Numbered from the stretch's first letter, positions 17,067 to 27,079 are shown. The stretch is DNA of 64,000 nt from Fidelibacterota bacterium (GCA_018650445.1 JABIFX010000203.1:1-64000); one strand, 5' to 3'. Notes: generated by a model not told the origin, from the letters alone. Translations and numbers: made by a program.

Positions 17067-18269
17067 CTAATCATACCATAGTATGGGAAAGCGTAGAGGG
17101 AAATTCCTCAATCCTTCCTGAGTTTCTGGTAGTGGTGGAATTTTTTTCCACATAGCCAAATAGTCTTCATTCGAGAAAGCTGTACCTGCAAAGAGTAATG
17201 CAGGATGACGGGCTGGCCATTCATCCCAATACATCACATCTGCTGGTAGGTTCCACGTAGATTTATCAGCGATAAAAGGAGTGATAAACTCCATTCCTCT
17301 CGTCATCCCCCTACCATCTTCAAGAGTATATATCCATAAATTATCTGCTTCGGTGGAGAGGATATGACAGACTGAAGCAGAGATATCCATATTGAATAGT
17401 GAGTACCCATAGGGCTTGGTACGAGAGAGTTCGAGATGATAACTACCATCAGGTGACATCTGATTTGGTAGCAGAACTCTTTTGTAACGATCTCTACAAT
17501 AGTCCAGTACCTCTTCATTTCCGGTAAGTTTAGCATAGATGCCAGCTTGTAACACCCAACAAGTTCCGTGATTGTTAGTACGCTCCCTTTCATCAATCCC
17601 ATATTCATGGGTCATCATCCAAGCCAGGAATTCCGAGAACCACGAATCATAGGCCATAAACTCTTCTTCAGATATTATTCCAGCATCATGCAAAACGATG
17701 ATGGCCTGGGCAGGTTCAACAAAGTGAATTCCATCAATGAGACCCACACCCCTACCGGGTACTCTGCCCTTGATAGCCTGAGCGTAAGCCATATTGGGAT
17801 TCATCCTGGTTTCAGGATCTATGAACCAGGCGTGGAGATGATGGACTGCTTCCATGGCATAAATTTCATCTGAGGTCAATTTGAATGCCGCTGCAAGTGT
17901 CCCCACGGTGATACTCATCTCGCGCATGGCTTGTCGATGAATCACAAAATTGTCAGGATTGGTCATCCCATCTTTGCGCATGTAAGGTCCATCAGGATTC
18001 TCAGGGTTTGGCCACCAATAGTCACCTTCTGAGTAGAAGTCATGCCTGTCCCCTTCACTTCTCACACAGATCGACTCAGTAACACTACGCGGTGTCTTAT
18101 TGAGCATGGTATCAGCTGAGGCCAAGACCCAATCACTATCCACCTGAGCTATCAACTCAGTAATGTTGGGTAATACCTGAGTTTCAGCAGGTTGCTCCAG
18201 GATAGTTGGGGCGCAGCTGAAGAACAGGTTGAGCGCAAGGACGGATATAAGTATTCTTATTAGTCTCAT
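17067..18269 (-). CDS. Alginate_lyase-superfamily lipoprotein (PL38-like)
   Basis: A 400-aa lipoprotein (LFFSC lipobox) with the (alpha/alpha)-barrel lyase features of the Alginate_lyase family: EGDYWWPNPENPDGPYMRKDG, RMNPNMAYAQAIKG, ERTNNHGTCWVLQ and LSRTKPYGYSLFN. The conserved Asn-His pair (NNHG) and the Tyr of KPYGYS are the likely catalytic residues. Relatives classed as PL38 cleave glucuronan and, in one case I recall, alginate. In this operon, with GH105, KduI and UxaC, a beta-1,4-glucuronan-type substrate is the better guess. It overlaps the GH2 stop by four bases. Confidence 0.75.
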   Translation of the reverse strand: MRLIRILISVLALNLFFSCAPTILEQPAETQVLPNITELIAQVDSDWVLASADTMLNKTPRSVTESICVRSEGDRHDFYSEGDYWWPNPENPDGPYMRKDGMTNPDNFVIHRQAMREMSITVGTLAAAFKLTSDEIYAMEAVHHLHAWFIDPETRMNPNMAYAQAIKGRVPGRGVGLIDGIHFVEPAQAIIVLHDAGIISEEEFMAYDSWFSEFLAWMMTHEYGIDERERTNNHGTCWVLQAGIYAKLTGNEEVLDYCRDRYKRVLLPNQMSPDGSYHLELSRTKPYGYSLFNMDISASVCHILSTEADNLWIYTLEDGRGMTRGMEFITPFIADKSTWNLPADVMYWDEWPARHPALLFAGTAFSNEDYLAMWKKIPPLPETQEGLRNFPLRFPILWYD

Positions 18270-20740
18270 GGGGTATCTATCCTTAAGTAACTGCCCTTAA
18301 AATCCTGCGTTCGGGCTTCGATAGTGGTGATTCCGGCTTCTCCAGGAATGAATTCAATTGATGCTTTGCCACTGGCAAACTCGATCACATCACTACCATT
18401 AGGCGTACCCTGGTATCGAAGCAGATCACCGGGACCATCAACATCGAAATAAACACGTTTGTTGTATTGGGGACAGAGTTCTCCCTTTTTATCGACTACC
18501 TGAGCCATGACTAATATTTTCCCATTGGGGAGTTCTTTACTCCACAATTTGATGTCTTGAGGTTTACCCGGTTTGCCCAAGATATAGCGTAATTCATGAT
18601 GATCCCGGGTGACTTCCAGACCCTCCGAATATCCCACTGCTTCTAGTTGATTTAATCCTTCAGAAAAAGTTAGATCCCAATGATATCCAGATGCTGGATA
18701 GTCTTTAATATCACGCAGCTTCCTACCCAGTGAGCTTCCATTCAGAATGAGTTCAACTTCATCACAGTTGCTAAACACTGAAATTTGCTTGGTCTCATCC
18801 AACTTGCCAAAACGTTCAGTCCAAGTATGTGATTCGATATAGCAAAAGCTGGGATCTGTGGTCCAATAGCTCTTGAATACATAATAAGCATCCTTGGGTT
18901 TCCCTTCCCGATCTACCAGCCCCTTCTGGTTAATGTAAGGTATTGAATTCTCTGGACGTAATGGAGTCCCAAAATCCTTAAATGCCCACTGAGCATTGCC
19001 TGTGAGCCAGTCAGCACTTTCACTCACCATAAGGTGCCAGTCAAACAGATCAACGATATAGGACTCACTCCAATCACCTGAAGCAGAGACTTTTTTAACA
19101 TTGATCATGTTGGGTTTCTCATCCCATTCGTCTTCCTTTACAAATCCTTCTCCCGTTATAGGGTTCTCACTATGTCTACCGATGTGACTGGAACCACCGT
19201 ATTCCATATGGAAGAAATGCTTATACTTTTTATTGGCTTTCTCAATGGCTGTCTGAAAGGTTTTGTACACACCAGAGTACCAGCCAGCCCAAATAGAAGG
19301 TGAAAAGACATCTGTGATCTCAGCACCGTCATAAAACTTTCGCATGGTGGTCAGACGATAAGGATCCAACTCATGCGCAAGATCATTGAGATGAGAAACA
19401 TAGGCTTTAAGATTGTCAACATCGCCTCCACCCTCAAAATCTGGTTGCCAGTACAATTCATTCCCCACCGACCATAAAATAATGCTGGGGTGATTATAGT
19501 TCTGAGCAATCTGCTCCCGGAAAAGACGTTCGGTATTGGCTTTCCACTCATCTCCACCCATTCCTCCTCGGCACCAGGGTAATTCATCCCAAACCAAGAT
19601 TCCCAACTCATCACAGGCTCTGTAAATTTCAGGGTCCTGGGGATAGTGAGCGAGCCTGACAAAGTTTGCGCCCATTTCCTTGATCATCTCCATATCCCTG
19701 CGATGCAGTGAATCTGGCAATGCATTACCTAGTCCAGCCCATCCTTCATGTCGATGGGTTCCGCGGAGGAGTAATCTTTCACCATTCAGAAAGAAGGGAC
19801 CATGATCCTTGAATTCAAACCAACGATAGCCAATCTTCTCACTGATCTCATCGCGACGCTGGTCACTTTCCAGATTTACAGCAACTGTATATAGATTGGG
19901 TGTGTCTGGTGACCAGAGCATGGGATTGAGAAGTTTGGGCAAATCTATATTTATCATTCTCTGACCGGGCTCAACCATAACTATTGTATCTAACTGAGAG
20001 ATGCTTTCCCCCTGTGGGTCAGCAAGTTGCACCTGAATGGCAAACTCCTTTTGCATGCTCATTTTGTTAGATAGCTTCATACTCAGATGGGTGGTTGCTG
20101 ATTCATGACTCACAGAAGGCGTTGAGATCTGGAGGTTTCCAAGTGACACGGGTGGGATTGCCATGAGCCACACATCTCGTGTGATTCCACCAAAGATAAA
20201 AAAATCAGATTTTTGAGACGGGATGATATTTGGATTGACAGAGTTATCCACCCAAATAAGGATCTCATTTGTCTTAAATGGGATGAGGTAATTGGTGACA
20301 TCTACTTCGAATCCCACATAACCACCTATATGGCCGCCTGCTTCGCGACCATTGACATAAACTTTTGATGAGATATTGATACCTTCAAAGTAAAGCACCC
20401 ATTGCTTATCAGTGAAGGGTACAGTGATGGACTTCCGATACCAACTGGCATCGCGACGATAGCCTGGATTATTATCCGTAGCATCCAGCGCATTCCAGGT
20501 ATGGGGCAAATTGATCTGCTCCCAATCACCTGAGGAGATGCTGCTAAGCCCCTCATACTCAGCTGCTTGTTCCAGATAGCTCCAGCCCTCATTAATGAGA
20601 ATTGATTGTCTTGATATGTTTGATCTCAATTCAATTAATTGACTCACAGATTGTGAATTACTTGAGTTCTGAGCGGGGGGAATGCAGGCGGCGAGAACAG
20701 CACATGCCAGGAATAGCTTAGATACATGTAAAAAATTCAT
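18266..20740 (-). CDS. GH2-family glycoside hydrolase lipoprotein (beta-glucuronidase/galactosidase type)
   Basis: The ORF track starts at a TTG (20764). I prefer the ATG at 20740 (MNFLHVSKLFLACAVLAAC), which gives a clean lipoprotein signal of 824 aa. The GH2 architecture is complete: a jelly-roll sugar-binding domain (NLPHTWNA, YRKSITVPF), an Ig-like domain, a TIM barrel with RGTHRHEGWAG, acid/base Glu in SVGNE and nucleophile Glu in FHMEYGG, then two beta-sandwich C-terminal domains. GH2 enzymes remove beta-linked galactose, glucuronate or mannose, and sequence alone does not decide here. The operon suggests it acts on a uronic-acid polysaccharide in the periplasm. Confidence 0.87.
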   Translation of the reverse strand: MNFLHVSKLFLACAVLAACIPPAQNSSNSQSVSQLIELRSNISRQSILINEGWSYLEQAAEYEGLSSISSGDWEQINLPHTWNALDATDNNPGYRRDASWYRKSITVPFTDKQWVLYFEGINISSKVYVNGREAGGHIGGYVGFEVDVTNYLIPFKTNEILIWVDNSVNPNIIPSQKSDFFIFGGITRDVWLMAIPPVSLGNLQISTPSVSHESATTHLSMKLSNKMSMQKEFAIQVQLADPQGESISQLDTIVMVEPGQRMINIDLPKLLNPMLWSPDTPNLYTVAVNLESDQRRDEISEKIGYRWFEFKDHGPFFLNGERLLLRGTHRHEGWAGLGNALPDSLHRRDMEMIKEMGANFVRLAHYPQDPEIYRACDELGILVWDELPWCRGGMGGDEWKANTERLFREQIAQNYNHPSIILWSVGNELYWQPDFEGGGDVDNLKAYVSHLNDLAHELDPYRLTTMRKFYDGAEITDVFSPSIWAGWYSGVYKTFQTAIEKANKKYKHFFHMEYGGSSHIGRHSENPITGEGFVKEDEWDEKPNMINVKKVSASGDWSESYIVDLFDWHLMVSESADWLTGNAQWAFKDFGTPLRPENSIPYINQKGLVDREGKPKDAYYVFKSYWTTDPSFCYIESHTWTERFGKLDETKQISVFSNCDEVELILNGSSLGRKLRDIKDYPASGYHWDLTFSEGLNQLEAVGYSEGLEVTRDHHELRYILGKPGKPQDIKLWSKELPNGKILVMAQVVDKKGELCPQYNKRVYFDVDGPGDLLRYQGTPNGSDVIEFASGKASIEFIPGEAGITTIEARTQDFKGSYLRIDTP

Positions 20741-20741
20741 A

Positions 20742-21848
20742 CTAAGGGTTCTTATTTTTAACAAGGTTTATCATTTCAGACCCAGCTAGGAGGAAGGCAC
20801 CAGCTCCATAGGCATGAGTATCATCGAAGGTGACATCTCTGGGATCCATACCGATATCCTGTACCCAACCAATCTTGCCATCTCCATGAACAGCGCGATT
20901 TAGCGCAGTCCAGCCATTTTCAACAATTGGCTGATAGTCATCTCTTTCTAAATAGCCTTGATTAATCCCCCAGGCCAAGGCATAGACAATAAATCCGCTA
21001 CCACTGCTCTCAGGATTCGGGAATTCTTCTGAGTCCAATAGACTTGATCTCCAGAAACCATCTGCGCCCTGTAGATCTTTTAATGAAAATGCCAGCGTCT
21101 TGAATAATTCGATATAGGATTCCCGTTGTTTGTCCTTTTGAGGTAGGTTGGCAATTATACGAGGCAAGCCAGCAATGACCCATCCATTGCCCCTTGACCA
21201 AAAGACCTTCTCACCATTCTCTGAACGTCGGTAGAAATAGCGTTGATCACGATAAAACAGACCGTCGTCTTTATCAAAAAGATATTCAGCAGTGTCCCAA
21301 TACATCTGATGCAAGAATTTATGATACTTCTTATTTCCAGTCACTGTGCCTAGCTGAGCTAATGTGGGAGGTGACATAAATAGAGCATCACACCACCACC
21401 AGTCCTCTCTTCCAGGCAAAGGATTGGCAATTAATTGGTCATAGACGCTTCTCACAGCCTTCAGGTGGCTTTTATTCTTGGTTTTGGTGTAGAGGCTCAG
21501 GTACACAGATCCACAGGCGTGATCATCGGCATGACGTAACCTGGGACCCAGGGTATAATTGTTTGACTCAGCCCATGTGGAGGCTTTGGCGTGGTAATAA
21601 TCATCTTCAGTTGCAAGATATGCGGCCACAACACCTATGTAAAATGAGGCTGGAACCCATCCATTGGGGAAGTCTCTATTGGTACTGCGATGGTGACTGG
21701 GATTCGCAAATTGATATTGGGCCACACTCTTCATCTGGACCTTGATATCATCCACTTTTTCGATCTGCTCCAGACTAAGATAGGTCTGTCCGAATCCACT
21801 GCTGATTATCGTGCACGTTAAAAGAAATTGAATGACGTATTTATACAT
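20742..21848 (-). CDS. GH105-type unsaturated glucuronyl hydrolase
   Basis: A 368-aa protein with a cleaved-type signal peptide (to about residue 20, SSGFGQ). The Glyco_hydro_88/105 (alpha/alpha)-barrel is marked by WWWCDALFMSPPTLAQLG (catalytic Asp), VFWSRGNGWVIAGLPRI and the C-terminal TFDDTHAYGAGAFLLAG. These enzymes remove the 4,5-unsaturated uronic acid left at the non-reducing end by lyases, which supplies KduI and KduD. It comes just after lacI in the operon. Confidence 0.9.
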   Translation of the reverse strand: MYKYVIQFLLTCTIISSGFGQTYLSLEQIEKVDDIKVQMKSVAQYQFANPSHHRSTNRDFPNGWVPASFYIGVVAAYLATEDDYYHAKASTWAESNNYTLGPRLRHADDHACGSVYLSLYTKTKNKSHLKAVRSVYDQLIANPLPGREDWWWCDALFMSPPTLAQLGTVTGNKKYHKFLHQMYWDTAEYLFDKDDGLFYRDQRYFYRRSENGEKVFWSRGNGWVIAGLPRIIANLPQKDKQRESYIELFKTLAFSLKDLQGADGFWRSSLLDSEEFPNPESSGSGFIVYALAWGINQGYLERDDYQPIVENGWTALNRAVHGDGKIGWVQDIGMDPRDVTFDDTHAYGAGAFLLAGSEMINLVKNKNP

Positions 21849-21856
21849 ATACTCCC

Positions 21857-22885
21857 CTATGCCTTTTTTCCGGGACCCATGCAGGTTCTGCCTTGATTGA
21901 TTTCGACTGGAACAATGATGTTCAGTTCTGGTGCTTTTTCTGGATTTTCGATCTGCTGCAGGAGATGAGTTAAGGCCAGCGTTCCTATTTCAGCTGCAGG
22001 TTGATTAATACCTGTAACTGAAGGTGTGATAAGATTATTGTACTCACTATTCCCAAAACAAACTAAATCCAGATCCCCTGGTATTCGAATTCCTAGTTCC
22101 CTGCTCCGCAGCAGAATACCAAGAGCTACGGGATATGTTACAGCAAAAATTATTTCAGGAAGGGAATCTTGTTCCAGAAGTTTGTCCAAACCCGAGATTC
22201 CATCTGAACGACTGAACCCACCAAAAACGAGATGCTTCTCTGCTGGTTTTAATCCGTGTGCATCGAGAGCCCTTAAAAAGCCATGATATCGATGTTTACT
22301 AATACTTACCTGCTGATATCCCCCGATGTGCCCAAAACTTGAATAGCCCTTATTGATGGCACATTCAACCAAATCTGCAGCTCCTTGTTCATCTGCAGAG
22401 CGGATACAGACAAAGCCCTGACCTTCTATAACGCGATCAAAGAAAACCAGCGGTGTACCCGAGTCCACAACTTGATGGAATATGTCTGTTTCAATTGTTT
22501 TTTCGGTTACTGATATCAGCAAACCATCTACGCGCATTGATAGAAGGGTCTCGATGTGTTTCCGCTCCAGTTCTGCATTCTCTTCGGAAACCATCATGAC
22601 GATTTCATAATTCTGTTCATTGGCCGATATATATATGGCATCAATAGCTTGAGTAAGAAAGTGATGAGCAATTTTGGGGACCACCAGACCGATAGTTCTG
22701 GTATGCTTGGCAGATAGTTTTTGAGCTAAAATGTTTGGTCTGTATCCCAATTCCTGAGCAAGGGCCAATACTTTTTCAGTAGTGACCTTGCCTATGTCAG
22801 CTTGTCCCCTTAATGCCTTAGATACAGACACCTTGGAAATACCAAGACGATTCGCCATATCCTGTAGGGTGACTGGTTTAGACAT
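21857..22885 (-). CDS. LacI-family transcriptional regulator
   Basis: A 342-aa regulator with an N-terminal HTH (VTLQDMANRLGISKVSVSKALRG) and hinge helix (ILAQKLSAKHTRTIGLVVP). A periplasmic-binding-protein-like effector domain follows and ends VPVEINQGRTC. It is the first gene of the glucuronate operon and probably represses it in the absence of a uronate-derived inducer. A 16-bp near-palindrome 27 bases upstream of its ATG is a likely autoregulatory operator. Confidence 0.93.
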   Translation of the reverse strand: MSKPVTLQDMANRLGISKVSVSKALRGQADIGKVTTEKVLALAQELGYRPNILAQKLSAKHTRTIGLVVPKIAHHFLTQAIDAIYISANEQNYEIVMMVSEENAELERKHIETLLSMRVDGLLISVTEKTIETDIFHQVVDSGTPLVFFDRVIEGQGFVCIRSADEQGAADLVECAINKGYSSFGHIGGYQQVSISKHRYHGFLRALDAHGLKPAEKHLVFGGFSRSDGISGLDKLLEQDSLPEIIFAVTYPVALGILLRSRELGIRIPGDLDLVCFGNSEYNNLITPSVTGINQPAAEIGTLALTHLLQQIENPEKAPELNIIVPVEINQGRTCMGPGKKA

Positions 22886-22911
22886 GAGCTGGGTGCTTTC
22901 TTAATCGATTT

Positions 22912-22927
22912 ACTTTACCGGTTAAGT
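22912..22927. promoter_or_regulatory. Candidate LacI-family operator
   Basis: ACTTTACCGGTTAAGT is a 16-bp palindrome with one mismatched pair and a central CCGG. This is the form expected for LacI-family sites, which have a central CpG. It lies 27 bases upstream of the lacI ATG. A half-site, ATTAACCGG, follows at about 22961. Confidence 0.6.
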
Positions 22928-22967
22928 TACTTATGCGAAAAGAAAATACAATAGTTTCATATTAACC

Positions 22968-23097
22968 GGAGGCTGAGGTTCTCGAAGCCTCCAATTCCTT
23001 GCCAGAGAGAGGACATTTCGACGAGCTCAATGTCCAGAATCTGGTGGCTGAGCTTGTTGAAGCCTCCACTTCATCGACTAATCCAGACGTTTCTGGA
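22968..23097. repeat. Cluster of REP-like imperfect palindromes
   Basis: Four hairpin-forming units lie in 130 bases. They are GGAGGCT…AGCCTCC (22968-22992), GGACATT…AATGTCC (23011-23035), GGTGGCTGAG…AAGCCTCC (23043-23067) and TCCAGA-CGTT-TCTGGA (23082-23097). The loops carry variants of the TTCGA-AGCTC theme common in bacterial REP elements. They sit between the heparinase-like gene and the lacI promoter and could end operon B transcription or be mobile REP sequences. Confidence 0.55.
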
Positions 23098-23115
23098 CCC
23101 TCAACGTCCTAGATT

Positions 23116-25323
23116 TTAGCGATCTATTGAGGCGGAACCATACAGGTTTACTTTGTCATCTTTAATAAGTACGAAAACTTGTTCCGCTTTTTGTTTGTCT
23201 ACAGTCCCCTCGTTCAAAAAGTAAAGTAAGGCTTCACCATTTTTTAGTACCCAGAAAACACCATCCATAGCTAAGTTGGGATAGGCTTGTTCTAGATCGG
23301 GGCCAACAATTAATTTCCAATCCTGAGGAAGACCTATCTGACCTGCAGCTGCAGGAAGAAGAAGTGATGTCATTCTATGAGAATTAGATGCAATGCTCTC
23401 CTGGCGAATAACTGAGCCCTTATCTTTGTAACTACCAAAGACCCAATCACAGTCCACGTCATCCAGAGAACGGATTTCAAAAGTAGAGCCATTTTCGAAG
23501 CTAGATTTGACAGCTTTTGGGTCTGACGGTAAATATTTTCCCTGCCAAAGTTGTTGATAGTCACGCTTCAACCCATCAGGATTTTCGAAGGAATCAGAAA
23601 CGATCCAAAAACCATCCTTTATGAAGAGAACCTCTCTTTGATAACTGATATTCAGCGACTTATAGCCGTTATGTGATCCGCTAAAAAAGTCTATATCTTC
23701 ACTAAAAGCGAAGGTATTTATCTGAGGTTCTGGCAGATCTAGCCATTTTCCAAAACCGGAACCACCACTATTCCCCTTCCACTTCTGAGATTGGGGAATA
23801 CTATCAATCAGGGCAACATTTTTGACCCAACTATTCTTCCAATATTGAAAATCTGGTTTGTTGTATTTGACCTGATAATTGGGCAAAATTTCATTCCCGT
23901 GAGCATACGCAACCACTCCAAGCATATCTGCATGTTGGTGATCCGGTTTGGTATCGCTCAATCCAGCAGTAATCACCATGTATTCATCATCAAGTTCCCA
24001 GCCATTTCTCATGACATAGTAGCCAGTGGATTCCAATGCGGTAGAACCAATGTCAGGTGCCATGGGTGATGTACTTTTGAGGGTACTCAGATCTTTTTCA
24101 TCGAGGAGCCAATAAAATAAAGGTGACACGCTCTCATCAACAAAATATGCATAGCGACTATCATTGTAAAGTATGGTTCCTAGCGCCATAACCCCACTCA
24201 TTTCATTGACTTCTGCGTGTAAAGCATCTGTGTCGTCTTGTAGAACAGGAAGTTTGCGATCTGGTTGACCCAAAATTAAAAGTGCATCAAACATCTTTCT
24301 GAATTGGTGAGTATATATCTCAGGTAATTCAATATTACCACGCTTAGCTAATTGCCAGACACGTAGAAAATTTTCTATATCACTCATATGGTAGTGGACG
24401 GTACGTTCAAACTGGAAGCCATCAGGATTAATCTCATGTTCCAGATGCCATGTTAATCCATCTATTGCTAGTTTAAGCCATTCGTCAGATTGAGCATACT
24501 CTCTATAGGTTGCTGCTATCTCAAATAGAGCTACCATTCCACGGGTATGATGATTCCCATGCCTGACCTTTTTCCCATTTTCGGCAAGTTGTGCTGCGGT
24601 GTGTAGGAACGTGCGCATCGTTTCTATCTGATCTTGAGGTGAGTATTCAGATGTGCTGAGATAACTGTGGTGACCAAACAACCAATGGTGAGTCCGCTTT
24701 CCTGCACGGAATACCTCATAAACAGCATTGCCGCCTTGATCATATTCGCCAGCAGTAAACGCTTTGTTAAGGTCCTCCACCTGTTCAGTCCAATATGATA
24801 AGTTTTCACGCTCGGGTGTATCGGCAAAGTACATCATTACCATATCAGGATGTTTACTCTGGCGAGCGATATGCCTCAAACGATAGGCTGTCACATCTTC
24901 CCCCCTCAAGTTCTTAAAGGGCAGTTCCCATTGGGTATCTGATGCATAGCGACCCTTAAAATAGGCTGAGTTTTTGCGGTGATAATTCAATTTTCCAGGA
25001 TAGGTCTTGAAGTACTCTGAATATTTCTGTGAGTAGTCTTCCCAGGAGAAATAGTAACGAGTTTTGGCAGTTTCTTTAAAATGTGTAGCGAGATACTGAA
25101 GCGCTTTATCCCATTCTCCCTTGTCTCTGGCTAAATAAACCTTTTTAAGTCCTGGTACATCCGACTTCAAAGCATGAAGAAGCACACTATCTGAAGGTAT
25201 TTCTGAGTACTGTATTGTAGCTGAGGGTGAGTTAGAATCACTAACAAGAACTGGTTGGCAACCAATCGTAAAGAGACCAGCAAGAATTAGGGTGAAAATG
25301 AGATTAACTGATGTCTTATTCAT
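23116..25323 (-). CDS. Heparinase II/III-superfamily polysaccharide lyase, lipoprotein
   Basis: A 735-aa lipoprotein (lipobox FTIGC). The N-terminal half is an (alpha/alpha)-toroid with RHGNHHTRGMVALFEIA and the likely catalytic Tyr/His segment FERTVHYHMSDIENFLR. The C-terminal half is the heparinase II/III beta-sheet domain with KPDHQHADMLGVVAYAHG. The family includes heparin, chondroitin, hyaluronan and alginate lyases (PL12, 15, 17, 21 and others). I cannot assign the family number. As the last gene of the alginate operon it may degrade oligo-uronides. Confidence 0.78.
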   Translation of the reverse strand: MNKTSVNLIFTLILAGLFTIGCQPVLVSDSNSPSATIQYSEIPSDSVLLHALKSDVPGLKKVYLARDKGEWDKALQYLATHFKETAKTRYYFSWEDYSQKYSEYFKTYPGKLNYHRKNSAYFKGRYASDTQWELPFKNLRGEDVTAYRLRHIARQSKHPDMVMMYFADTPERENLSYWTEQVEDLNKAFTAGEYDQGGNAVYEVFRAGKRTHHWLFGHHSYLSTSEYSPQDQIETMRTFLHTAAQLAENGKKVRHGNHHTRGMVALFEIAATYREYAQSDEWLKLAIDGLTWHLEHEINPDGFQFERTVHYHMSDIENFLRVWQLAKRGNIELPEIYTHQFRKMFDALLILGQPDRKLPVLQDDTDALHAEVNEMSGVMALGTILYNDSRYAYFVDESVSPLFYWLLDEKDLSTLKSTSPMAPDIGSTALESTGYYVMRNGWELDDEYMVITAGLSDTKPDHQHADMLGVVAYAHGNEILPNYQVKYNKPDFQYWKNSWVKNVALIDSIPQSQKWKGNSGGSGFGKWLDLPEPQINTFAFSEDIDFFSGSHNGYKSLNISYQREVLFIKDGFWIVSDSFENPDGLKRDYQQLWQGKYLPSDPKAVKSSFENGSTFEIRSLDDVDCDWVFGSYKDKGSVIRQESIASNSHRMTSLLLPAAAGQIGLPQDWKLIVGPDLEQAYPNLAMDGVFWVLKNGEALLYFLNEGTVDKQKAEQVFVLIKDDKVNLYGSASIDR

Positions 25324-25355
25324 AATAAAACCCCCGATTTACATGCCGATCCTGA

Positions 25356-27065
25356 TTAACGGTTCAGCATGACCTTATGAGTTGACAGCTCTGTATTCTG
25401 TTTGATTTGAATGAAATAGACCCCACTGCTAATTTCAGGTGTATTTACCTGAACTTTATGTGCACCTGCCGAAAGCACACCTCTGTGAATGTTGGCCATC
25501 ATCCTGCCTCGGATATCCAGCATGTTGATGCTAGTATGGGCAGTCTCTGGGACTTGAAATTCCAAAATAAAACTATCATTGTAGGGATTGGGATAACTGT
25601 TCATTACTAAGTACTTATCTGGTACCCGTATTGGATCAATCCCCACAGGTTCCCACCAGGTGACATTAACACCAAACAGAGTGTCAGACTCATTATTGCT
25701 ATGGACTGTATTGTTGGCACCATAGTGGATGTTAGTCCCATTCTCAATCCAGATACCATTTGTATTGTAATACACTTCATTGTGGTCAATGGAAACTGAG
25801 TCAGGGTCACCGTCATAATCACCCAGGGTGCCATTATCATGCTTCAAATAGATGCCAACAAAGCCTGAAGCAGTGTTGTGTCGAATGATATTATGGGCAA
25901 TTGTGGTCCGTGGACCGTTCAGGATATAGATGCCCTTCCCTCCACTCACGCTACTGCTTTCAATCAAGTTGTGTTCAATACGGGTGTAGGGTGATCCCAG
26001 ATAGACCTTCACACCTTCACGACAGTTACCAAACGAGTTGTGATGGATATAGTTGTTATAACCTGATGCATCATGGTCTGCACCGGTGTTTCCAATACCA
26101 ACTCCCCCACCCATGGTCACATTGGTCACCGTGTTATTGCATAATTCATTATTGTATTCATCCTCACCATGAAGATCCAGGGCGTCCATTGTAGTAGCAT
26201 TTAGGATATTATTTCTCACAAGGTTATTGTGTGAGTAGTATTGAATAACCACGCCATGACGAATCTGAGGACCAGAAAATGTATTATTTTCGATGAGGTT
26301 ATAGCGGCTGTCACGTTCAAACCCATAACTGTCGACGCCATGACCATTCCCTTGAACAGTAATTCCATATCCTGCGCCACCCCCACCAACGTCAGTGGCC
26401 AAACTAAAATCAGAATTGCGGACAACACAATCACTTGAATTTGCCAGACGAATAGCTGCTGCTCTAAATTTTTCAAACTTACAACTATCTACGACGACCC
26501 GTCTGGAGGGTGTGCTGCCACTATCATCAATATATAGATGAACACCCGGAGCTGAACGGTCTGGATTATTGTTGACCCTGTCGGTGTAATATTCCCCTGA
26601 AAAATCAGAGGTGAACGTAAGATTCTTGATGGTGATAGCGAATTTGCCTTGAATGGATACGGTCCTGGTGGTGGAGTTTTCGTTCACTGAGAGGGGAAAT
26701 TGAGATTTAAGAATAGCTCCCTCCATGGACTCTCCGTGGAGATGATAGCCATCGCTTAACACGATATGAGATGTGCTGGATGAGGTGGATACTGATGCCA
26801 GATTGTATACACCATTTGGGAAGTATATCAAATCCCCCATGGACGCTGCATTAACGGCAGCCTGCACCGCTGTCATGTCATCATTTCCATTGTCCAGAAC
26901 ATCAGCTCCGTAATCCACAACATTGATTGTATCACCCCAGGGCCAATAGGGATCCAGAATCTCGTGAACCGATCCATCTTCATTGTAAAAACCGGGAATA
27001 TTGAAAGCGGGTTGAGCGTGGAGGACACCTACAAGCACCAACCCTGCAATAATGAGCTTACGCAT
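25356..27065 (-). CDS. Secreted pectate-lyase-3-type beta-helix protein with sorting tail
   Basis: A 569-aa protein with a short signal peptide (MRKLIIAGLVLVGVLHAQ). A pectate-lyase-3/glycosyl-hydrolase-28-like beta-helix starts at INVVDYGADVLDNGNDDMTA (about residues 47-66) with many N-x-I/F coil repeats up to about 475. A C-terminal sorting domain follows (VMNSYPNPYNDSFILEFQVP…GVYFIQI). This N-terminal motif is shared by mannuronan C5-epimerases and several lyases. In an alginate operon, an extracellular epimerase or a lyase are both possible, and I see no residue that decides. Confidence 0.7.
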   Translation of the reverse strand: MRKLIIAGLVLVGVLHAQPAFNIPGFYNEDGSVHEILDPYWPWGDTINVVDYGADVLDNGNDDMTAVQAAVNAASMGDLIYFPNGVYNLASVSTSSSTSHIVLSDGYHLHGESMEGAILKSQFPLSVNENSTTRTVSIQGKFAITIKNLTFTSDFSGEYYTDRVNNNPDRSAPGVHLYIDDSGSTPSRRVVVDSCKFEKFRAAAIRLANSSDCVVRNSDFSLATDVGGGGAGYGITVQGNGHGVDSYGFERDSRYNLIENNTFSGPQIRHGVVIQYYSHNNLVRNNILNATTMDALDLHGEDEYNNELCNNTVTNVTMGGGVGIGNTGADHDASGYNNYIHHNSFGNCREGVKVYLGSPYTRIEHNLIESSSVSGGKGIYILNGPRTTIAHNIIRHNTASGFVGIYLKHDNGTLGDYDGDPDSVSIDHNEVYYNTNGIWIENGTNIHYGANNTVHSNNESDTLFGVNVTWWEPVGIDPIRVPDKYLVMNSYPNPYNDSFILEFQVPETAHTSINMLDIRGRMMANIHRGVLSAGAHKVQVNTPEISSGVYFIQIKQNTELSTHKVMLNR

Positions 27066-27079
27066 ATCTTTTATCTAAC

